A DNA stretch of 64,000 nucleotides from Methylotenera sp. L2L1. Its GTDB lineage: Bacteria > Pseudomonadota > Gammaproteobacteria > Burkholderiales > Methylophilaceae. Shown piece after piece: positions 59,323-64,000 of this stretch (positions are counted from its first letter, which is position 1; every line of letters begins with the position of its first letter). The stretch covers positions 62,001 to 126,000 of the forward strand of contig NZ_JQMG01000001.1 of assembly GCF_000744605.1 (NCBI RefSeq), in the 5' to 3' direction. The position numbers and the translations under genes are program-made. The notes beneath the pieces are model-generated. The model saw only the letters and a program-made list of their open reading frames with translations. It was not told the origin of the DNA and made no database searches.

Positions 59323-60759
59323 ATGCAAGTCTCGAATTCGCAATCAAACACGTATAACGACTCCGTTATACGGCAATTTTCTATCATGGCCGTGGTTTGG
59401 GGCGTGGTCGGCATGTTGGTAGGCGTGATTATCGCCGCCCAACTGGTTTGGCCTGAACTTAACCTAGGCTTACCTTGGACCAGCTTTGGCCGCTTACGCC
59501 CACTTCATACCAATGCAGTTATTTTTGCATTTGGTGGCTGTACTTTGTTTGCCACTTCATATTATGTGGTGCAAAGAACTTGCCATACAACACTATTCCT
59601 ACCATCGTTAGCTAAGTTTACATTTTGGGGTTGGCAAGCGGTGATCGTCGCCGCCGCTATTTCTTTACCTTTAGGTTTCACGCAAGGTAAAGAGTATGCA
59701 GAGCTTGAGTGGCCAATTGATGTGCTGATTGCAGTTGTTTGGGTATCTTATGCAGTGGTGTTCTTTGGCACGATTGGTACGCGTAAAGTAAAGCATATTT
59801 ACGTAGCAAACTGGTTCTTTGGTGCGTTTATTCTTACCGTTGCTTTATTGCACATTGTAAACAGTGCAGCAATGCCGGCTAGCATGATGAAATCATACTC
59901 CGCTTATGCTGGTGTACAAGATGCGATGGTGCAATGGTGGTATGGTCACAATGCTGTTGGCTTCTTCTTAACGGCTGGTTTCTTGGGCATCATGTACTAC
60001 TTTGTGCCTAAACAAGCAGACCGCCCTGTGTACTCATACAGCTTATCAATTGTGCACTTTTGGGCATTGATTTTCACTTACATGTGGGCGGGCCCTCACC
60101 ACTTACACTACACCGCATTGCCTGACTGGACACAATCATTAGGGATGGCGTTCTCACTGATTTTATTAGCACCAAGCTGGGGTGGCATGATCAACGGCAT
60201 GATGACTTTATCAGGCGCATGGCACAAATTACGTACCGACCCGATTTTACGCTTCATGATTGTTTCATTGTCTTTCTACGGCATGAGTACGTTTGAAGGC
60301 CCAATGATGGCAATTAAAACGGTTAACTCTCTATCACACTACACAGATTGGACTGTTGGTCACGTTCATTCAGGTGCTTTAGGTTGGGTTGGCTTGGTTT
60401 CAATGGGTGCAATCTACTACATGATTCCACGCTTATTTGGTCAAAAACAAATGCATAGCATTAAAGCGATTGAGTTGCACTTCTGGCTTGCAACAGTAGG
60501 TATTGTGCTTTACATCGCAGCACTTTGGATTTCTGGCGTGATGGAAGGCTTGATGTGGCGTGCTATCAACACTGACGGCACATTGACATACACCTTTGTT
60601 GAAAGCGTAAAAGCAAAACAACCTTACTACATCATTCGTATGTTGGGCGGCCTGCTCTACCTCAGCGGCATGTCTATCATGTTGTGGAACGTTATAAAAA
60701 CAGCAACCAGTGGCAAATCTGTGACGGCCACTATTCCACCAGTTGCTGCTCACGCTTAA
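59323..60759 (+). CDS. ccoN: cbb3-type cytochrome c oxidase subunit I
   Basis: 478-residue haem-copper oxidase core with about 12 membrane helices, the high-affinity terminal oxidase used at low oxygen. His-containing helices include [14 protein letters not shown] (haem b), [18 protein letters not shown] (CuB), [16 protein letters not shown] (CuB) and [16 protein letters not shown] (haem b3/b). Full length. A GGGGGGAGA ribosome site precedes the ATG. First gene of ccoNOQP. Confidence 0.98.
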   Translation: MQVSNSQSNTYNDSVIRQFSIMAVVWGVVGMLVGVIIAAQLVWPELNLGLPWTSFGRLRPLHTNAVIFAFGGCTLFATSYYVVQRTCHTTLFLPSLAKFTFWGWQAVIVAAAISLPLGFTQGKEYAELEWPIDVLIAVVWVSYAVVFFGTIGTRKVKHIYVANWFFGAFILTVALLHIVNSAAMPASMMKSYSAYAGVQDAMVQWWYGHNAVGFFLTAGFLGIMYYFVPKQADRPVYSYSLSIVHFWALIFTYMWAGPHHLHYTALPDWTQSLGMAFSLILLAPSWGGMINGMMTLSGAWHKLRTDPILRFMIVSLSFYGMSTFEGPMMAIKTVNSLSHYTDWTVGHVHSGALGWVGLVSMGAIYYMIPRLFGQKQMHSIKAIELHFWLATVGIVLYIAALWISGVMEGLMWRAINTDGTLTYTFVESVKAKQPYYIIRMLGGLLYLSGMSIMLWNVIKTATSGKSVTATIPPVAAHA

Positions 60760-60770
60760 GGAAAACAATC

Positions 60771-61397
60771 ATGTCAAATCAAGATACAAATACTGGCTTC
60801 AGCCACGAAAAAATTGAGACCAGCAACTTTCTGATGATTGTGCTGATACTGGTCGTTGTTGCGTTTGGTGGATTGGTAGAAATCGTACCGTTGTTCTACC
60901 AAAAATCAACCACTGAGCCTATCAAAGGTTTAGAGCCATATACACCATTGCAGCTTGCTGGCAGAGACATCTACATTCGTGAAGGCTGCTATAACTGCCA
61001 CTCACAAATGATTCGCCCGTTTCGTGCTGAAACATTGCGCTATGGTCATTACTCAGTCGCTGGCGAGTTTGTTTATGACCATCCATTTCAATGGGGTAGT
61101 AAACGTACTGGTCCAGACCTGCACCGCGTCGGTGGTAAATATAGCAATGAATGGCAACGCATACACTTAATCAACCCACGCGACCTTGTGCCTGAGTCAA
61201 TTATGCCAGCTTACCCTTGGTTAGAAACCACCAAAGTGGATGCAGCCTCTCTTGCACCAAATATGCGTGCATTACGTGCAGTAGGTGTGCCATACACGGA
61301 CGAGCAAATTGCTGGTGCGGCTGAAGAAGCCAAAGATGTATCAGAGTTAGATGCGGTGATTGCTTACTTACAAGTATTAGGCACACATCTTAAATAA
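60771..61397 (+). CDS. ccoO: cbb3-type cytochrome c oxidase subunit II
   Basis: 208-residue monohaem cytochrome c anchored by one N-terminal helix ([20 protein letters not shown]). The haem motif CYNCH is in [18 protein letters not shown], and the downstream [16 protein letters not shown] and [11 protein letters not shown] (axial Met) are typical. The ATG at 60771 follows AAGGAAA, 12 bases after ccoN; a longer upstream frame overlaps ccoN and is rejected. Confidence 0.97.
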   Translation: MSNQDTNTGFSHEKIETSNFLMIVLILVVVAFGGLVEIVPLFYQKSTTEPIKGLEPYTPLQLAGRDIYIREGCYNCHSQMIRPFRAETLRYGHYSVAGEFVYDHPFQWGSKRTGPDLHRVGGKYSNEWQRIHLINPRDLVPESIMPAYPWLETTKVDAASLAPNMRALRAVGVPYTDEQIAGAAEEAKDVSELDAVIAYLQVLGTHLK

Positions 61398-61426
61398 CTT
61401 AACTTAAATATCAGGGGAGCAACACC

Positions 61427-61564
61427 ATGGATATCAATACGCTACGGATTCTTGCCACGATTGCTAGCTTTGCCGTGTTTATCGGCATCATGGGTTGGGC
61501 TTGGAAACGCCGTAACACATCAGATTTTAAAGAAGCAGCCAACCTGCCCTTTACTAATGATTAA
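61427..61564 (+). CDS. ccoQ: cbb3-type oxidase small subunit CcoQ
   Basis: 45-residue single-helix protein: MDINTLRILATIASFAVFIG opens it, then a WAWKRR cytoplasmic boundary and a polar tail ending FTND. GGGGAGC precedes the ATG. Position between ccoO and ccoP and the size identify it. CcoQ stabilises the oxidase against oxygen. Confidence 0.93.
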   Translation: MDINTLRILATIASFAVFIGIMGWAWKRRNTSDFKEAANLPFTND

Positions 61565-61626
61565 AGTTTAAAAGACTAAACAAACACTTTTTAAAACCTC
61601 GTTTTAGAGGTTTAGAGGAAAACAAA

Positions 61627-62541
61627 ATGAGCGACTTTACCAGTAGTTTTTGGCCAATATTTATTACGGTGATCTCTTTGGCCGGCGTATTTGGTTGTGC
61701 ATGGTTACTATGGATTACTAGCAAAATTAAAGCTAGCAGCCCAAATGGCGACAATACAAATGGCCATGTGTGGGATGAAAACCTACGTGAAATGAATAAT
61801 CCATTACCACGTTGGTGGGTATGGATGTTTATTATCACGATTGTTTTCTCATTGTTTTATTTCTTAGCTTACCCAGCACTTGGTGGTTATACCGGCAAGT
61901 TGGGCTGGTCACAAGTCGGTCAATATGAACAAGAGATGGCCACTGCAAATGCAAAAGTTGCACCAATTTATGCCAAGTTTGCAGCAATGCCAATTGAAGA
62001 ACTAGCTACAAATAAAGAAGCACAAGCGATTGGTGAGCGTTTATTTATGAACAACTGTGCGCTATGTCATGGCTCTGACGCGCATGGCAGTAAAGGCTTT
62101 CCTAACTTGACTGATCATGATTGGATTCATGGTGGTAACGCTGAGAAAATCAATGAAACCATCACTAATGGCCGAATTGGCATGATGCCGCCAATGGCAG
62201 CAGCCGTTGGCAACGAAGACGACGTTAAAAACTTAGCAAATTATGTGCTTAGCTTATCGTCCAGCAAATATGACAATGCACGTGCAGCGTTAGGTAAAGA
62301 GAAATTCGCTGCCTGTGCCGCTTGCCATGGTCAAGATGGCAAAGGTAACCAAGCCGTTGGTGCGCTAAACTTAACAGACAATATTTGGCTACACGGCGCT
62401 GGTGAAGAAGCGATTATTAAACGTATCAATCTTGGTGTGGCTAACCAAATGCCTGCGCAGTCAGCTAAATTCTCACCAGAGCAAATCCATGTACTCACTG
62501 CTTATGTATGGAGCTTATCTAACAACGCTAGTCTTCAGTAA
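61627..62541 (+). CDS. ccoP: cbb3-type cytochrome c oxidase dihaem subunit III
   Basis: 304 residues with two N-terminal membrane helices (FWPIFITVISLAGVFGCAWL and WVWMFIITIVFSLFYFLAYP). Two haem-binding motifs are present: CALCH in FMNNCALCHGSDAHGSKG near residue 146 and CAACH in FAACAACHGQDGKGN near 237. Axial Met candidates are in GRIGMMPPM and ANQMPAQ. It transfers electrons from soluble cytochrome c to CcoO/CcoN. Confidence 0.97.
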   Translation: MSDFTSSFWPIFITVISLAGVFGCAWLLWITSKIKASSPNGDNTNGHVWDENLREMNNPLPRWWVWMFIITIVFSLFYFLAYPALGGYTGKLGWSQVGQYEQEMATANAKVAPIYAKFAAMPIEELATNKEAQAIGERLFMNNCALCHGSDAHGSKGFPNLTDHDWIHGGNAEKINETITNGRIGMMPPMAAAVGNEDDVKNLANYVLSLSSSKYDNARAALGKEKFAACAACHGQDGKGNQAVGALNLTDNIWLHGAGEEAIIKRINLGVANQMPAQSAKFSPEQIHVLTAYVWSLSNNASLQ

Positions 62542-62558
62542 AAGTATTATCAACTTAT

Positions 62559-64000
62559 ATGAAAAGCACTACGCACCCAAAGGTCTCAACAAGCGCATCA
62601 AATGCGCCTAGCGATACAGCCGTAATCAACTTGTATGCTGCAGCGGAAAAGATATATCCGCGCAGCACCTTTGGGTTCTTTACTAAATGGCGCTGGGTCT
62701 TAATCTGGCTCACGCAAATTGTTTTTTACGGTGTCCCTTGGATTGAATGGGGTAGCCGCCAAGCTTTATTATTTGATTTAGAAGCCAAACGCTTTTATAT
62801 CTTTAATCTGGTGCTATACCCGCAAGACCTGATCTACCTCACCGCAATTCTTATCATATCCGCCCTGTCATTATTCCTATTTACCGCAATCGCCGGGCGG
62901 TTATGGTGCGGTTATGCTTGCCCACAAACGGTCTACACTGAAATATTTCTTTGGATTGAAGCCAAAATAGAAGGTGACCGTGCCGCGCGTATGAAGTTAG
63001 ATGGTGCAGGCATATCCCGCAAGAAACTCGTTAAAAAAGGCACTAAGCATTTTGTGTGGATTGCGTTTTCCTTATGGACTGGTTTTACATTTGTAGGTTA
63101 CTTCTCGCCAATCCGCGAGTTAAGCACTGCAGCCGCCAACATAAGCCTTGGGCCGTGGGAAACCTTTTGGATTTTATTTTATGGGTTTGCAACATATGGC
63201 AATGCTGGTTTCATGCGCGAACAAGTATGTAAATATATGTGCCCTTACGCACGCTTTCAAAGTGCAATGTTTGACGATGATACCTTGGTCGTCACCTACG
63301 ATGAAGCGCGAGGTGAACCTCGTGGTAGCCGCTCACGTAAGGCTGATCTAACAAGTAATAACTTAGGTTCATGTATCGATTGCAGCATGTGCGTACAGGT
63401 ATGCCCTACTGGTATTGATATCCGTAAAGGATTGCAATATGAGTGTATCGGCTGCGGCGCGTGTGCTGACGTATGCGACACCGTGATGGATAAGATGGGC
63501 TATGCACGCGGACTAATCAAATATTCTACGCAAGCTGCCATCGTCAATGGTTGGTCACATACCCAGATGTTAAAACGCATTTTACGCCCTCGAGTGATGA
63601 TTTATGCAGCCATACTCATTTTGCTATTGGTAACTCTATTAACAAGCTTATGGTTACGCTCTCCATTTAAAGTGGACGTGATTCGTGACCGTGGCGTAAT
63701 GGCACGTTTAGCTGAAGGCGGAATGCTAGAAAATGTCTATCGCCTACAGATTATGAATGCAACCGAATCTACCCAACATTATCAGCTACAAGCTACCGGG
63801 CTAGACCAACTAGTGATTCAGTCAGATGTCTTAGATGCTAATCATACGGTAGTAGTCAATGCGGCTGAGTCACGTGGGGTACCGGTCAGGTTACAGATTC
63901 CTGATGGATCAATGAAGTCAGGTTCACATACCGTGACATTCGAAATTAAAGCTACAGAAAGTGATGCTGTCGTCACCGAGAAGTCAATATTTCTAGTGCC
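62559..64000 (+). CDS. ccoG: cbb3 oxidase assembly protein CcoG, cut by window edge
   Basis: About 480 codons to the window end with no stop, so only the last few residues should be missing. This RdxA/FixG family protein reduces copper for cbb3 maturation. The N-terminus has EKIYPRSTFGFFTKWRWVL, membrane helices follow, with GRLWCGYACPQTVYTEIFLW in between. Two [4Fe-4S] clusters are bound by CIDCSMCVQVCPTGIDIRKG and CIGCGACADVCDTVMDKMGY. The C-terminal Ig-like domain follows a helix near 63600. It begins 17 bases after ccoP. Confidence 0.95.
   Translation, partial: MKSTTHPKVSTSASNAPSDTAVINLYAAAEKIYPRSTFGFFTKWRWVLIWLTQIVFYGVPWIEWGSRQALLFDLEAKRFYIFNLVLYPQDLIYLTAILIISALSLFLFTAIAGRLWCGYACPQTVYTEIFLWIEAKIEGDRAARMKLDGAGISRKKLVKKGTKHFVWIAFSLWTGFTFVGYFSPIRELSTAAANISLGPWETFWILFYGFATYGNAGFMREQVCKYMCPYARFQSAMFDDDTLVVTYDEARGEPRGSRSRKADLTSNNLGSCIDCSMCVQVCPTGIDIRKGLQYECIGCGACADVCDTVMDKMGYARGLIKYSTQAAIVNGWSHTQMLKRILRPRVMIYAAILILLLVTLLTSLWLRSPFKVDVIRDRGVMARLAEGGMLENVYRLQIMNATESTQHYQLQATGLDQLVIQSDVLDANHTVVVNAAESRGVPVRLQIPDGSMKSGSHTVTFEIKATESDAVVTEKSIFLV

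Overview
The window looks like a chromosomal segment of a methylotrophic betaproteobacterium of the Methylophilaceae. The base composition is moderately AT-rich by eye, which would fit a Methylotenera- or Methylophilus-like lineage, but genus is inference. The main evidence is a periplasmic PQQ methanol dehydrogenase large subunit at the left edge that carries the MxaF (calcium-type) residues. Supporting evidence is an MxaD-like protein, a complete methylcitric acid cycle cluster, a cbb3 oxidase and typical proteobacterial gene blocks (uvrC-pgsA-tRNA, surE-pcm-nlpD, tamA-tamB, sdhCDAB).

Layout. 1-5200: truncated mxaF, divergent from a NarL-type sensor kinase/response regulator pair followed by small secreted proteins and a thioredoxin-like protein; then a small BFD-type ferredoxin. 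5440-8410 (minus): uvrC, pgsA and a tRNA-Gly/Cys/Gly cluster. 8450-13260: an MxaD-like protein, a tautomerase, a short cation-efflux protein, rlmJ and several membrane proteins. 13270-14710: an intergenic region full of nested palindromes and an unrecognised accessory gene. 14740-34790: a central-carbon locus. On the minus strand it holds maeB, sdhCDAB, sdhE, a CitE-like lyase, a CoA ligase, class I fumarase, an EF-hand protein and acnB. A GntR regulator separates this from a plus-strand operon of a CitE-like protein, mesaconyl-CoA hydratase, a malyl-CoA-lyase-like protein, prpB, prpC and prpD. 34830-47540: ung, a lipoprotein with a candidate Fur box, purB, tamAB, wrbA, a HugZ-like protein, surE-pcm-nlpD. 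47667-53580: a second thioredoxin-like protein, a yceI/ene-reductase/nitroreductase group divergent from a LysR regulator, psiE, tadA, a YccA-like protein. 54087-59074 (minus): a peptide-transporter operon with a signal-less YkuD enzyme and nagZ. 59212-64000: ccoNOQP-ccoG behind a perfect FNR-type box.

How the genes work together. PrpC, PrpD, AcnB and PrpB turn propionyl-CoA plus oxaloacetate into succinate and pyruvate; succinate dehydrogenase, fumarase and malic enzyme dispose of the C4 product. Mesaconyl-CoA hydratase, up to three CitE/HpcH-type lyases and an acyl-CoA ligase are interleaved, which suggests a C5-dicarboxyl-CoA route that makes or uses propionyl-CoA and glyoxylate. This is the most unusual metabolic feature here. 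A second highlight is the operon of an oligopeptide-type binding protein, a probably cytoplasmic YkuD enzyme, two permeases and NagZ, which looks like a dedicated peptidoglycan-recycling unit without its own ATPase.

No CRISPR array, rRNA, prophage or insertion-sequence transposase was seen. All family assignments come from reading the translated sequences without database searches.
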